Assembly: GCA_014843695.1 (NCBI GenBank)
Contig: CM026400.1
Coordinates: forward strand, 39,732,800-39,796,799
DNA from: Archivesica marissinica
Taxonomy: Eukaryota > Mollusca > Bivalvia > Venerida > Vesicomyidae
Length of the DNA: 64,000 nucleotides
Direction of reading: 5' to 3'
Under the pieces are notes generated by a model. That model was not told the DNA's origin and ran no database searches. It worked only from the letters and a program-made list of their open reading frames with translations. Every line of letters begins with the position of its first letter. The first letter of the stretch is position 1. Positions 21,035 to 32,830 of the stretch are shown here, piece after piece. A program made the position numbers and the translations under genes.

Positions 21035-24000
21035 CCTCTGAGACAACAGTAATATACGCATCTGTTGACGTTACATTCGCTACCACATTTCCAGCGATAC
21101 AGTTGTATTTATCAACTGTGTCATTCTCCGAAACATTTGCTATAACAAGCATGTTTGAATGTTCTCCTGAAATCACATCGTCGTTTCTTACCCAAAAGAA
21201 ACTCGGTTCCGGATCAGCACTCACGTGACAATAAAATATAACATCACTTCCGGTCAGAACAGTCTGGTTCTGTAACTGTTTCAAAAACAGTGGAGGTTCG
21301 GAACAAAACAAATTCATATCTACAAGGCGGTTGATTTGTGTGAGAACATATTCCATTGCGACTGATGTGTCTACAATTGACGACGATTCATTCTGAAAAG
21401 CTTCAATCAATATATTCTCAAGGTCAAGTATAGAGTCTTGAATAGCCGTTATATTTGGAAGCACTTCTGATTCGTAAAGACTGTATAAACTTGAAATCGA
21501 ATAGAACACACAATCCTTAAAATCTTCACACTCTGTTTCATTGAAAAAGTCTCTTGTCATGTTTTTCATAGAAACGAACCAATAACTTACATAATCCACC
21601 GATTCAACTGATCTAGCTTCAGCATCGACACTTTCCATTGATACATTCGTTGCAGCCTGGATTTCGATAAACAAAGGATCATCAATAGCTGCAGCCTTCG
21701 TGTCATTTATTGCCTTATCAAGATCGTCATCAGTCATGTTGTAATCTTTTGCAGCATATTCCCTACTTATACCTGCACTTTCTACAGTAATATTTTCAGT
21801 AGAGCTATTGCCATATGATTGTAATTGGCTTTTCACGTCATCAATCTCGTACAAGTAAGCTTTAGACTCGTTAGCTATGTCCAGTAGTGATTCAAAGGCA
21901 ACCTGCATAAAATCCTGTATGACTGTAATAGTGTTACATTTTTCGCGGTACAATTGAATTCTGTTATCTGAATCGGTATCAGTGTCTCGCAATCCTGTGA
22001 TATTGTTTACAATATCAATCGTTTCGTTCCAGTATGTGTCTGAATTATTCAGACCATTTGATTCCCTAATGTTTCGCAGTAACACATGCATTCTAGATGA
22101 AGCCTCAAATGTTAAATCCCTTCGTTTTCTCCCACTGAAAATACCACCTACAATGTCCATAAGTGCACCTATTGTGGCCCGTGCTGCCTGCCACAAACTT
22201 TGTAATATGTTCTTGAAGTTGATTTTAAGCTTAATTGGTGTCCACCCGAGTCTAAATGCATTGACGTCACAATATACCTCAAATATGGCCAAGTCGGTGG
22301 TAGATAATTCAATATTGAATCCACAATTCCGTACGTCTATTATACTTTTGAGACCGTATTCAATTACAAATTCAAGAACTTGAACCGCGACACCTATAAT
22401 AAACTTAACCGCTTCCAATGCGAGTTTAGCTGCTTCTAGTATTCCCTTGGCAAACTCCAGTCCGAGTTTGGCTAATTCTAGGATATCTTCAGCAATCAAT
22501 AAAACAACGCGTGATTTATCGACAATAAATTGAGCAACGGCTACTACTTCTTGCGCTTTATCAAAAGCCAGCATTGCTGCTCTTACAAATATCTTTGCTT
22601 GTTCTAGAATTCCATACGCAAGAGCTCTTAATATCCTGCAGGCTATGTTAGCAAGGACGCAAACAGGATTGGGGACGCTGATCGTACAGTTTGTAAGCCG
22701 ACAACATGGATACGAAAATGAAATGCGACCACCTGACCGACACATTTTACATTTTAGTCCAGGTATGCACACTTTGGGACACGATCGAATTCTACATAGA
22801 TTATCAACGTTCCTTTGTGATTCATCGAGTTTCCTTATGGCTGCTTTTAGCGGCCCCTTTGCGGTCTCTAGCTTCTCTTTAACATCATCAAGCACTTGCA
22901 CAGCATTATCAAATGCGACATTTGCCTTTCTAACTTCAGATTGTTTTTCATCAATCCTGTTTTGAGCCTTAGTCAAACCATTTTGTGCAGCAGTAAGTTT
23001 GTTTTGAACCTGAGTTAATCGTTTTTGGGCTTCATCAGATTTCAGTCTTATCACTCTTTTTAGCGCATCTAGATAACTGTCTTGAAATGAGGAACTAACT
23101 GTTTGTACCTGTCGTCTTTTTCTAGCAACTTTAAACGCATCCAAATAACGATCATTAATTAAAGAAGTGGACGTTTGATCATATCGCCTTTTCCTGGCCT
23201 TTGGGACGAAACGACCATGGACCGTATATTTCAGTAGGTACCACTCATCGACAACCTCAGCTGAAACATCTAGTTGCACAAGGAATATATCCCAGATAAT
23301 GACTTCCAGATATGTGTATATTCCAGAGCTACTGATGAACACGTCACATGTTGCCTCCATACCAATAAAATTGATGACAGCTTCCAACTGTAATACTACA
23401 ACATCTTTTGAATCAATAGCAATAGCTCCACCTATTCCAACTCCTTTTAGGAATTTACCGAATTTAGATTCGCTAGATGCTCTTCCCATGAATCGAAGCG
23501 CATTCTCTCCATTCAGAAGCTCCTGAATTTTATCAAATCGGCTGCACTGAAAAAGATTTCCTTCCGAATAAACAATTTCTATATCAAAACCGATGAACTT
23601 CAGGCCAAATAATTTTAAATCGGTAGTGAATTTCAAACCGAATCCAGTGTAGTTTCCGACAGTGGTTATGGCATTTTTTGTTATTGTGTTGATCACGCTG
23701 TGTATATTTTCATCAATAATGTTGATTTGGGTATGAAGTAAATCTGTGAAATTATCCTTAGCTTCATTCACTATGAATTCAGTTTCATCTGCGAAAGTAT
23801 AAACGATAGTTCTAATTTGAAGAAAATGCTGTCGAATATCGCTAAGATATATCATAAGTTCTTTAAAATCTCCCGACAATATATCCGCTCTATTTACGCC
23901 TATGACGTCTTTTACGGCAATTACGCTCACTTGTAGTTCTGTGACAATTGCTTTAGATGCATTTGACAATTCTATTTCAATGTTGTTTGTAGCATTATCA

Positions 24001-24241
24001 ACAATTGCGATGGCATTGTTTAGAAAACTACCAAGCTGCAGTATATCTTCAGCTAAGTCTACATTAATGCCGTCTAATGGATGATCTCGTGGATCACTTG
24101 TAACAAATGCATACAGACGTGCATGTAAAACAACCCAATCCTCGAGTATAGGAACGCCCTTGAATGGGTTGAATTCAAGCATTGTGGACAGGAAGACACC
24201 CGGTGGGTTTGACACATCACCACACCATTGGCGGTCGGAAC
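21035..24241 (-). CDS. Giant exon: coiled coils, Cys module, RKRR motifs and Ig domain
   Basis: A 3.2-kb exon, phase 1-1, acceptor TTTCTCATCCACATAG, donor GAGG|GTAAGT. It enters as SDRQWCGDVSNPPGV. Residues below count from the first Met, at 24215. Residues 1-340 are mixed, with many N-glycosylation sites. RKRR occurs at 341-344, 365-368 and 696-699, possible furin-type sites; the first two lie in a 24-residue tandem repeat (RKRR...QT...D.YLDA). Residues 385-470 are a Gln/Lys/Ala-rich coiled coil, 474-526 a module with about ten cysteines, and 530-620 long Ala-rich amphipathic helices. Residues 974-1057 are an I-set-like Ig domain with C996, W1008 and C1039 (DKYNC). No transmembrane helix is seen. 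The product is extracellular. I recognise only the Ig domain. Confidence 0.92.
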
Positions 24242-24245
24242 CTAT

Positions 24246-24812
24246 GTGGATGAGAAAATATCATATTGTCTTTAAATATGTTTCGGTATGATCATTTACA
24301 TGTACATAGACTAAACAAATATACTATAAAACTATCAGGAAACCTTTCATTTGATACAATGCCACATGAACCTTATTATGTTTTATATGTATACCAATTG
24401 TAACTTGATCAACCAAGGTTCTATGTTCGTTTAGCTAGTTCAAATCACAAGCCGTTGAAATATAACAACATATTTACTCGTATATAATTACAACAGGTTC
24501 AACACAATATAGCAAATAACAATAATTACATCATGTGGATGAGAAAATATCATATTGTCTTTAAATATGTTTCGGTATATATGTACAAGTAAATGTACTT
24601 TACAAATATCAGGAAACATTATCCTTTCATTTGATACAATGCCACATTATTATTATTTTATATATATGCTAATTGTGACATTATCAACACAGGTTCTATA
24701 TTCAATTATCTAGTTAAAAAAACAAGCCGTCGAAACAAACAAATTTACTCGAAAATAATTACAACAGGTTCCACAAATAAAAATAATTATATCAAATATT
24801 CTCAAATCTCCG
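24246..24812. repeat. Tandem duplication (about 288 bp x2) at the giant-exon acceptor
   Basis: GTGGATGAGAAAATATCATA starts at 24246 and again at 24534, with ordered matching blocks (TTTCATTTGATACAATGCCA, AATTACAACAGGTTC). On the minus strand the first bases are the polypyrimidine tract of the giant exon, so the acceptor tract is duplicated upstream. Confidence 0.9.
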
Positions 24813-25013
24813 CATTGGACGAATGGGAATTTATGTGATAAGAATTACTGCTATGTATTCGTATTATAGGTATTGAAATTGTCCAATTGTTTTCAGTGAA
24901 CTATTTCCAAGCTGATATTTTCCGTCATAATGGGCATAAAAAGACCGACCAATAAGTGTAGTCAGATATCGTTAACTTATTCATTAAAATGTGTTAGCTT
25001 AAACATTTGAAAA

Positions 25014-25310
25014 TTAAAATAGAATAGCACTGATAGATTGAGGAAAATGTATACATACCTCCAACGTATCTCCCACACATGCTACTATCGTAGTAACGTC
25101 CAGTGTGGTCAAAGTTACATATGTTTGCATTTTAAAACTCTGAAGGTAAAATAGAATGGAACTGATAGATTGAGGGAAATGTATACATACCTCCAACGTA
25201 TCTCCCACACATGCTACTATCGTAGTAACTTCCAGTGTGGTCAAAGTTACATATGAAACTCTGAAGGTAAAATAGAATGGAACTGATAGATTGAAGGAAA
25301 TGTATACATA
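25014..25310. repeat. About 120-130-bp tandem repeat carrying copies of a splice donor
   Basis: AAAATAGAAT...CTGATAGATTGA...ATGTATACATACCTCCAAC occurs three times (from about 25018, 25148 and 25268). On the minus strand each contains GGAG|GTATGTATACAT, the donor of exon 25462-25312. Only the last (25312) abuts the exon. Confidence 0.92.
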
Positions 25311-25311
25311 C

Positions 25312-25462
25312 CTCCAACTGAAATAACAGCATCAAATGCAGCCGTCAGTGGTAATGAAATCGAATACTCCTTGCCAAGTAGTTTGAACCGCAGAATAGGT
25401 GGCGCCACCAGCTGAATAGCAATCATGCCCGTCCATTCCTCCCGAAACATTGAGGTTAGTAT
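25312..25462 (-). CDS. Extracellular exon of unrecognised domain (phase 0-1)
   Basis: The acceptor is CTTTAAATACTAG and the donor TTGGAG|GTATGT; 151 bp, exactly phase 0 to 1. It reads ILTSMFREEWTGMIAIQLVA, then PPILRFKLLGKEYSISLPLT and AAFDAVISVG. The alternating hydrophobic pattern suggests beta strands. It links exon 27450-27339 (ends phase 0) to the giant exon (enters phase 1). No cysteines and no known domain. Another frame is partly open but meets a stop before the donor. Confidence 0.8.
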
Positions 25463-25556
25463 CTAGTATTTAAAGCAGAATATAACGAGGTCATAGGTTG
25501 TGAGCACAAATCAGAAATAGAAATATATTTCATACATACGAACTTATTTGTTCATT

Positions 25557-25807
25557 TATTTTACGTTTATTAATCGTCGCCACCGGTTGCCCATATGAGC
25601 GACGCCTCCTGAAGAGATTAGTTATTTTAGATTTTTGGACGATAGTGCATGATACAGACAGAGACCCATTCCAGAATCTCCTCGGGTTCTTTTACGTGCA
25701 CGGTGTAAAGCACCGACACGAGACCTCGGTTTAACGTCCCATCTGAAAGACTATTAATTTTATTAGGGTCAGACGGGGGATCGAACCTGCGATCCCTGGA
25801 TTACCAG
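25557..25807 (-). mobile_element. tRNA-derived SINE, family A, 5'-truncated
   Basis: ACGTTTATTAATCGTCGCCA through GATCGAACCTGCGATCCCTG. The B box remains but the A-box end is missing after ATTACCAG. Confidence 0.9.
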
Positions 25808-26234
25808 TATGTTTTCATGCAATTGTTTATATGTATTATTATGATAATGCGATATGTAATGCTTATCTCTAATCTGCTATAGGGAGAAGAACTATATAAG
25901 TTGTATTTCGTTCTAATCCATTTCAGTCTATTGCTGTTAACCCATCTCATTATGGATACCGTTCAAACAGTATCTACAAAGAACAAGCCATATCAGCCGC
26001 CACGGAACATGCTGTCTGACCAGGCGCTATGCTGTCTGCTATTCAGATGATATTGCTAAGATACTTGGCTATGTAGCAAACAACATACTGATCAGCCCGC
26101 AGCGTTACGCTGTGGCTGATCTGGATCGATGTTGTTTGCAAAAGCCGTTAAATGTATTCAGAATGAAATGGGTTAATGTATTTTTAAAATGTTAATTCTA
26201 TTATGTATATGAAAATTACTGAAATAAATAATGT
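25808..26234. other. Intron, dispersed repeat-like sequence
   Basis: 25820-26130 includes CATATCAGCCGCCACGGAAC and GTTTGCAAAAGCCGTTAAAT. No coding evidence. Confidence 0.4.
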
Positions 26235-27178
26235 TTAAACTAATAAACTATATGTTCTGTTCTGTTCTATATGATGCAAATATGACCGCTTATTGCTTGT
26301 CATGTGACAATTAATAAACCATATGTTCTGTTCTGTTCTATATGATGTACATATGACCGCTTAATTATTGTTTGTCATGTGACATCTAATAAGCTATATG
26401 TTCTCTTCTGTTCTATATGATGCACATATGACCGCTTATTGTTTGTCATGTGACATCTAATAAACTATATGTTATGTTCTGTTCTGTTCTGTTATATATG
26501 ATGCAAATATGACCGCTTATTGTTTGTCATGTGACATCTAATGAACTATATGTTCTCTTCTGTTATGTTCTATTTGATGCAAATATGACCGCTTATTGTT
26601 TGTCATGTGACAACTAATGAACAATATGTTCTGTTCTGTTCTATATGATGCACATATGACCGCTTAATTATTGTTTGTCATATGACATCTAATAAACTAT
26701 ATGTTCTGTTCTATATGATGCAAATATGACCGCTTATTGTTTGTCACGTGACAACTAATAAACCATATGTTCTGTTCTATATGATGCAAATATGACCGCT
26801 TATTGTTTGTCACGTGACAACTAATAAACCATATGTTCTGTTCTATATGATGCAAATATGACAGCTTATTGTTTGTCATGTGGCAACTAATAAACTATAT
26901 GTTCTGTTCTATATGATGCAAATATGACCGCTTATTGTTTGTCACGTGACAACTAATACACTATATATTCTGTTCTGTTCTATATGATGCACATATGACC
27001 GCTTATTGTTTGTCATGTGCCAACTAATGAACTATATGTTCTGTTCTGTTCTGTTCCATATGATGCACATATGACCGCTTATTGTTTATCACGTGAAAAC
27101 TAATACACTATATGTTCTGTTCTGTTCCATGTGATGCAAATATGACCGCTTATTGTTTGTCATGTGACAACTAGCATG
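26235..27178. repeat. Minisatellite, about 65-85-bp unit, about 12 copies
   Basis: The unit is CTATATGTTCTGTTCTGTTC then TATATGATGCAAATATGACC, GCTTATTGTTTGTCATGTG and ACAACTAATAAA. Length varies through the number of TTCTG repeats. Confidence 0.95.
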
Positions 27179-27338
27179 TAGAGTAAAACCCAATATACGG
27201 TATGCAAAGTGTTAACGGAAGACTCGTGCACTTGGACTGTTGAATTGTATATATTTTGCAATGTCTATTAATGTTCTTGCAGATGTCGGTTTCATACGAA
27301 CATATTTTAACAATCAACAGTAAATAAGAACGTTGTAC

Positions 27339-27450
27339 CGTTTGAATACTAGGAACGCCTAAATAAATATCGGCATTTGCCGCAACTGTGAAATACTCAT
27401 CATATTTCAGGAGTGTGCCTCCAATCCAGAAATCCACTTGAGGTATTACC
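27339..27450 (-). CDS. Extracellular exon of unrecognised domain (phase 2-0)
   Basis: The acceptor is ATAATTTTCTAG and the donor AAACG|GTACAA, which is weak. Entering with one base, it reads VIPQVDFWIGGTLLKYDEYF then TVAANADIYLGVPSIQT. The 112-bp length gives phase 2 to 0, fitting both the upstream exon (ends phase 2 at CAACC) and the downstream exon (enters phase 0). No cysteines; probably part of the same beta-rich domain as its neighbours. Confidence 0.78.
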
Positions 27451-27712
27451 CTAGAAAATTATAACATGCAATTAAGTATGACAAATATGACCTTGAGCTA
27501 ATGAAACAATTGAACACCGTTGTTGAAATGCCAAATAAAAATATATATTTTAAATAGTTTAAAATCATTAGATATAAATATTATGGCATATGCTTTATAT
27601 GTGTTATTTCCATGCCATGCATTATGATTACCAATTATCTGAACCCGAAATAATATTTAGCATGCCATGTGGCAACATGAGTGTTTGTTCTAGAATTCGT
27701 GCATTCGTGGTG

Positions 27713-28703
27713 CACATGTCCAGGCTAACAGACTGGCTAATTACATGTCCAAGCTAACAGACTGGCTAATTACATGTCCAGGCTAACAGACTGGCTAATT
27801 ACATGTCCAAGCTAACAGACTGGCTAATTACATGTCCAGGCTAACAGACTGGCTAATTACATGTCCAGGCTAACAGACTGGCTAATTACATGTCCAAGCT
27901 AACAGACTGGCTAATTACATGTCCAGGCTAACAGACTGGCTAATTACATGTCCAGGCTAACAGACTGGCTAATTACATGTCCAGGCTAACAGACTGGCTA
28001 ATTACATGTCCAGGCTAACAGACTGGCTAATTACATGTCCAGGCTAACAGACTGGCTAATTACATGTCCAGGCTAACAGACTGGCTAATTACATGTCCAG
28101 ACTAACAGACTGGCTAATTACATGTCCAGGCTAACAGACTGGCTAATTACATGTCCAGGCTAACAGACTGGCTAATTACATGTCCAGACTAACAGACTGG
28201 CTAATTACATGTCCAGGCTAACAGACTGGCTAATTACATGTCCAGGCTAACAGACTGGCTAATTACATGTCCAGACTAACAGACTGGCTAATTACATGTC
28301 CAGGCTAACAGACTGGCTAATTACATGTCCAGGCTAACATACTGGCTAATTACATGTCCAGGCTAACATACTGGCTAATTACATGTCCAGACTAACAGAC
28401 TGGCTAATTACATGTCCAGGCTAACATACTGGCTAATTACATGTCCAGGCTAACATACTGGCTAATTACATGTCCAGGCTAACATACTGGCTAATTACAT
28501 GTCCAGACTAACAGACTGGCTAATTACATGTCCATGATAACAGACTGGCTAATTACATGTCCAGGCTAACAGACTGGCTAATTACATGTCCAGGCTAACA
28601 GACTGGCTAATTACATGTCCAGGCTAACAGACTGGCTAATTACATGTCCAGGCTAACAGACTGGCTAATTACATGTCCAGGCTAACAGACTGGCTAATTA
28701 CGT
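27713..28703. repeat. 29-bp minisatellite, about 34 copies
   Basis: The unit TCCAGGCTAACAGACTGGCT then AATTACATG is repeated head to tail with few variants (CAAGCT, CAGACT, ACATAC). Very homogeneous, so recent expansion is likely. Confidence 0.98.
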
Positions 28704-28706
28704 TAG

Positions 28707-29137
28707 TTATATTATATTATTACCTAATGCTCTATATAACTTGTAATTCGTTATTTTTGCCTGTTTCATTGCATTTGTTATCCTTCGCTCAGGTCTGGGC
28801 AACAGTTCGAACTGTTGACCAGGCAATAGTTTCATACTTAGACTTTTGAACCAATCATATTCTGAGTATGCTTTCACTGTGCGCAGTAGGATGCGCAATA
28901 GGGTGTTATGGAAGTCAAAGTAAACAAATACGTCCCGAATACATTTTAGCCCTGACTGTGCTTGAATATATCGATGTACATTATGTGAAGCCCTCCTTTC
29001 CGTTCATTAATTCCTTTCCGTATTTTATTGCATACTTACCGGCGTATCGGCTTTTAGACCAAAACCAAGCGTTTACAAATGATGATTGATTAGTCATCAG
29101 CCGACAAACTGGGAAAAACAGAAATTCATCTTGAATT
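28707..29137. other. Intron, possible old mobile-element sequence
   Basis: A 63-codon minus-strand reading (28898-28707) contains LLPGQQFELLPRPERRITNA. It looks more composed than chance, but I cannot assign it. GCGC-rich, promoter-like sequence lies at 28880-28910. Confidence 0.3.
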
Positions 29138-29305
29138 ATGGCCCAGGCTAGGTTTGAAGACATGACTGATGATGAACTCAATGTTATATTAGAAAATAGG
29201 GACTCTCTAAGTACAAAAAAACGTTATAAAGCATTAGGTAATAAAACAGTTATTTCATGGATATTTGGGGAACAGTCAAAACTATTGTTCCCCAAACACC
29301 CATGA
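29138..29305 (+). pseudogene. Short ORF resembling the N-terminus of a tyrosine-recombinase-type (Crypton-like) protein
   Basis: The 55-codon reading starts MAQARFEDMTDDELNVILEN and continues RDSLSTKKRYKAL. The acidic D/E-x-L-x-x-L-x-x-[KR]-D-S-x-x-T-K-K pattern resembles the start of Crypton-derived recombinase-like proteins, as I remember the family. It breaks off in a hairpin (29246-29314) that supplies its stop, so it is at most a remnant. It lies on the plus strand in an intron of the minus-strand gene. Confidence 0.35.
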
Positions 29306-29314
29306 AATAACTGT
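29246..29314. repeat. Imperfect hairpin, 15 + 10 bp arms
   Basis: ACAGTTATTTCATGG pairs with CCATGAAATAACTGT, and inside it TTGGGGAACA pairs with TGTTCCCCAA, with a 4-base internal loop (ATAT/ACAC) and a 10-base apex. Confidence 0.9.
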
Positions 29315-29428
29315 ATACTGATCAATATCAAGACTTGCAATGAATCATTCATTAATGCATTTCTTTTTAGTCAATTTCTAGTTAGGCTAAAATTGTTCAT
29401 TTATATAAAGAGCATGAATAATGCTTAC

Positions 29429-30311
29429 GGTTGAAACATCATATCTCCATTCCAGAGGTCAACGGACAAGGAATGGTAATCCGCATTTATACCGTTAACA
29501 AGGGATATACCAATTCCTCTTGGATGAATGTGCAGATTTTGTTCTTCTTTTAGGACGCGGAATATGGGAAGCTGAAGCAAGAGGTCACGTGACTCATCTG
29601 GTACCATCAGGAACACCGTCCCGCCATTGCTGTGGCAAAGGTCAACTATCAAACAGAACTTCTGTGACTTAAGCGGTTTTGGAATGGCAACACGGCTTCC
29701 CATAACACTCAGTGAGAATCCAGTGCCAAAGCGGAACACGGTGTACAGGTGGCTATGTATTACAGGCGCGCCAGCACACCAGTTGTCATCGTCCATATCC
29801 CGGCCGTACACGAGGTCACTCTTGATATCGTGTACAGACAGAACGTCTGTACTTGACTTCTCGAAGCTTAACCAGTCAGGAAGTGCCGGAAACAACGAAA
29901 GAAGAAATGACTTCGTAAATGAGTCCACACTGATAAAATCAAAGAAATCAGCATCAACAAGTTCAAATGGCTGACAATCTGGTGAGGTCAAGTGATTGTT
30001 AATGACCATTCCCTGAGACGAATCATACTGCACACCGTAATTCAACTGAAATCCCGCATTTAGATTAGTGACCTCAATTCCACGGAGAGACACAGGCACC
30101 GAGAAGTCGTTAACTTTAACAAAGACTATTCCTAGTGTAAACATGGTATCAGCATCAGACATCAAGGTGTACCATTCTGACGTTGAGGTGAGATATATAT
30201 CTATGTCTTCTCCATCGGTACAGCGAACCAGGCTGACAGTAAAGCAAGCTTTTGGCAGTAGCTGTCGATGAATCTCCAGACGTTGGAATACTGTTCTGTT
30301 GTCAGATTCAC
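29429..30311 (-). CDS. Large extracellular exon, unrecognised domain (phase 1-2)
   Basis: 883 bp, acceptor TTATTTCTATAG, donor CAACC|GTAAGC. It enters ESDNRTVFQRLEIHRQLLPK then ACFTVSLVRCTDGEDIDIYL, and ends DLWNGDMMFQP at the donor. About 294 residues with few cysteines and alternating hydrophobic segments (LGIVFVKVNDFSVPVSLRGI; FRFGTGFSLSVMGSRVAIP). There is no membrane helix and no domain I recognise. It follows seven EGF exons and precedes exon 27450-27339 in matching phase 2. The first Met of the visible ORF (30165) is internal, not a start. Confidence 0.88.
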
Positions 30312-30584
30312 CTATAGAAATAACACATCTTGTTAACTGATTACTTTTATTTAATATATACTTACGCTATTTGAGTTAGTAACTCTCCAATATGTTCTTG
30401 TTTTTCAGTCGGGTTTGGGCTTGGTCCTGGGGTACAATTCTTGGGAAACCGGACAGTGGATTGAGCAAACTAGCATATTTCTTTGAACATTCACAGACTA
30501 ACAATATTAAATCTTGTTAAAAGCAATATGCACATGTTTTCAGCACTAACTACGCCACTTACATTCGGTTGTTCTTAATTTATT
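30312..30584. other. Intron, nothing recognised
   Basis: Short unique intron sequence without recognisable repeat. Confidence 0.5.
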
Positions 30585-30715
30585 TTATGGGGAGGGAGGG
30601 CCAATCACTAATGTTGTTTCAACTTGTGGCCCAACCCATTTGCTAAATTTGCTAAACGAGTGTGATTGTTATATACATGTATATGGAGCAATAAAATATT
30701 ATCAAATCAGAAATA
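30585..30715 (+). mobile_element. Retroelement 3'-end fragment
   Basis: TAATGTTGTTTCAACTTGTG, CCCAACCCATTTGC and GCAATAAAATATTATC, matching 3790-4130 and, inverted, 12310-12490. Confidence 0.45.
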
Positions 30716-32383
30716 ACGATAGTACATATGAGCTCAACAAAGAGTTACCTGACTGTCACAAAGCTAATATACGGGCCTCAATTTTAAAATGTTCATATAA
30801 TAAGATATAGTATCATATTTTGTTGTAAAAGTGTGGGATTTTAAGTTTGCAACTGGCTTGAGGAAGGTCAATCACAACCAATGGAGATACTCCCAATAAG
30901 CTTTCGATTAAATCCATTTTCATTATGTATATAGTTTCAAGTTCTGTGCGTTACGTTAGTATAGCTCAGAACGTATGTCTTAACAATACTTGGCACAACA
31001 TTGTGTGTGCAAATTATTGGTGCATATTAAGATGATCACATGACTGTGAATGCGAGCTTGGTAATGTGATATGGTTCGATTGATCGTCAGTTCTATAGAT
31101 GCTTGGCTTAGATCGTTTCGCAAACAATTTCGCTATTCAAGTTCGAATTGTTTCGGGAATGAGATCTATGAACGGGTTTCCATATTGATTTAAATGTTAA
31201 AATCGAATTTAATTCAGATTCGTTATGAGTACCATGCAGTATATCGTAAAACCGAGTACGAATATGTTATCATTTGAAAGATATGTTGTTACTAAAATAT
31301 ATGGAATTTCCCTGTCAGAGGTACATTAAAATAGTTTCCCGTGATACTCCATCACCAATAGGTAGCACTTCATAACCTCACCTGTACTTGATAAGTACAT
31401 AACCAAGTACAATAAAACACAGCACCAAATTGTATCAATATGTTATATTATTTGGTTTAAGCATCGAGGTACGACCGACTCACATCTTTTGATTTCCACA
31501 GTAAACAATATTGATGATAATAATCACAATACCACTTAGAGGCACATGTTATACATATATACCATTGCATTGAAATATACAATCAATACAACTCGTATTC
31601 CTAATAAACAGACATTTAGTAACTAAAATGCAAATTCACATATCTTGTCAATAAAGTCACATATCTTATCAATAAAGTCACATATCTTATCAATAAACTA
31701 TCTATAATTTATATGGTGAGTATTTCAGTAGAAATTCCTGAACAAAATAGTTCGCATGTTTAACATTCACCTTAATAATATGTACTTGTCTTGAAAATCT
31801 AACCTTTGTACCCACACCAAGACATACAATATCATTACGATTCAAAATACTTATCTACAAAAATAAAAAATTACACCCGAATCGGTCGTAACCAAACGCT
31901 GAATGCCCTCGGCTGTTTTCACAATGTTACATTCGTGAAAAATACGCCACCTATCGGCGTTTACCTAGCACGGGAAAGTAATTTCTGTCTAATTCTCTTC
32001 ATCAAACGACAGAAATTATATTTTCCATTGTTAGTAAAATATATGACACATCCCTGGTGTACATTGGATACAGTTTTACAGAGGGGTTTTTTACATTATC
32101 ATTAATGAATTTTGCCTCTGGGGTTTACCCTGGTTCCGTGTATCTCGTTCTGCACCAAGGTTATGTTTCTTGTATTCGACTATATGTACTTAGTACAGTC
32201 AATTTGGAAACATTTGTACTTGTACATGTAATTAACCTCGTCATTACATTGAATAAACGATGGCAAGTATTGCCCATTGCAAACCGAGATTGAGTTTTGT
32301 ATGTGGTTTGGTCAAGACTAGATATGTATATTATGAATGAATAACTATGCTTAAATCAAACATAAGCAAACATAAATAGTTAC
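30716..32383. other. Long intron segment without recognised features
   Basis: AT-rich. A small triplication of CACATATCTTATCAATAAA lies at 31638-31700. The plus-strand ORFs at 31806-32293 overlap in different frames and have no domain signature. Confidence 0.5.
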
Positions 32384-32509
32384 CTCCAGTGCAAGAAAAC
32401 CCATCCGGTTCAAGGTTTCTGTCCTCTGCGCATGTGCAGTTAAATGATCCTTCCGTGTTCGTGCAGATATCCTGGCAGCCTCCGTTAACCAGTTCACACT
32501 CATTCAAGT
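32384..32509 (-). CDS. Calcium-binding EGF domain exon (EGF 7)
   Basis: The acceptor is TTTATACTTTTAG and the donor GGAG|GTAACT; 126 bp, phase 1-1. It reads LNECELVNGGCQDICTNTEG then SFNCTCAEDRNLEPDGFSCT. Six cysteines, the x-N-E-C calcium start, Asx-hydroxylation pattern C-T-N-x4-F-x-C-x-C, and NCT as a possible glycosylation site. It is the last EGF before the large unrecognised domain. The intron upstream of it holds the 9.2-kb Ty3/Gypsy element. Confidence 0.92.
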
Positions 32510-32629
32510 CTAAAAGTATAAACAACTAGTTACATCTAGCTACACTCATGTATGCAGTAAAAACATACTGGGGATACACAGGTTGAGTGTATCCGGTATA
32601 CAACTTCATGATCAACACCAAAGTAATAT

Positions 32630-32830
32630 ATGTACATCGCTATTGCATTTACTTCGATGAACAATAATAATAATAACTTTGATTTCATCCAAATATAGGA
32701 GAGCACACATAGTATATGTCCTATTTGTATCTATTGTCGCATGAATTTCCTCACTAATCATATGCAGCTGACATGCGCACTCGAAGATACGGCAATGCGC
32801 ATTCGCAAGAAAAGTCGTCTTACAATTTAC
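32630..32830. repeat. Dispersed repeat shared with 54480-54610
   Basis: TTGCATTTACTTCGATGAACA and ATATGCAGCTGACATGCGCA then CTCGAAGATACGG recur in the same order at 54480-54610, where a 70-bp internal part is missing. Confidence 0.65.

Noticed and set aside
21982..24084. Plus-strand ORFs inside the giant exon
   Set aside because: Antisense shadows of a 3.2-kb exon with clear domain content and splice sites on the minus strand.
27713..28703. CRISPR-like regular direct repeats
   Set aside because: Units are directly contiguous without spacers and lie in a eukaryotic intron; this is a minisatellite.
31806..32293. Two overlapping plus-strand ORFs of about 80-100 codons
   Set aside because: AT-rich intron, different frames, no motif and no coding-like composition.
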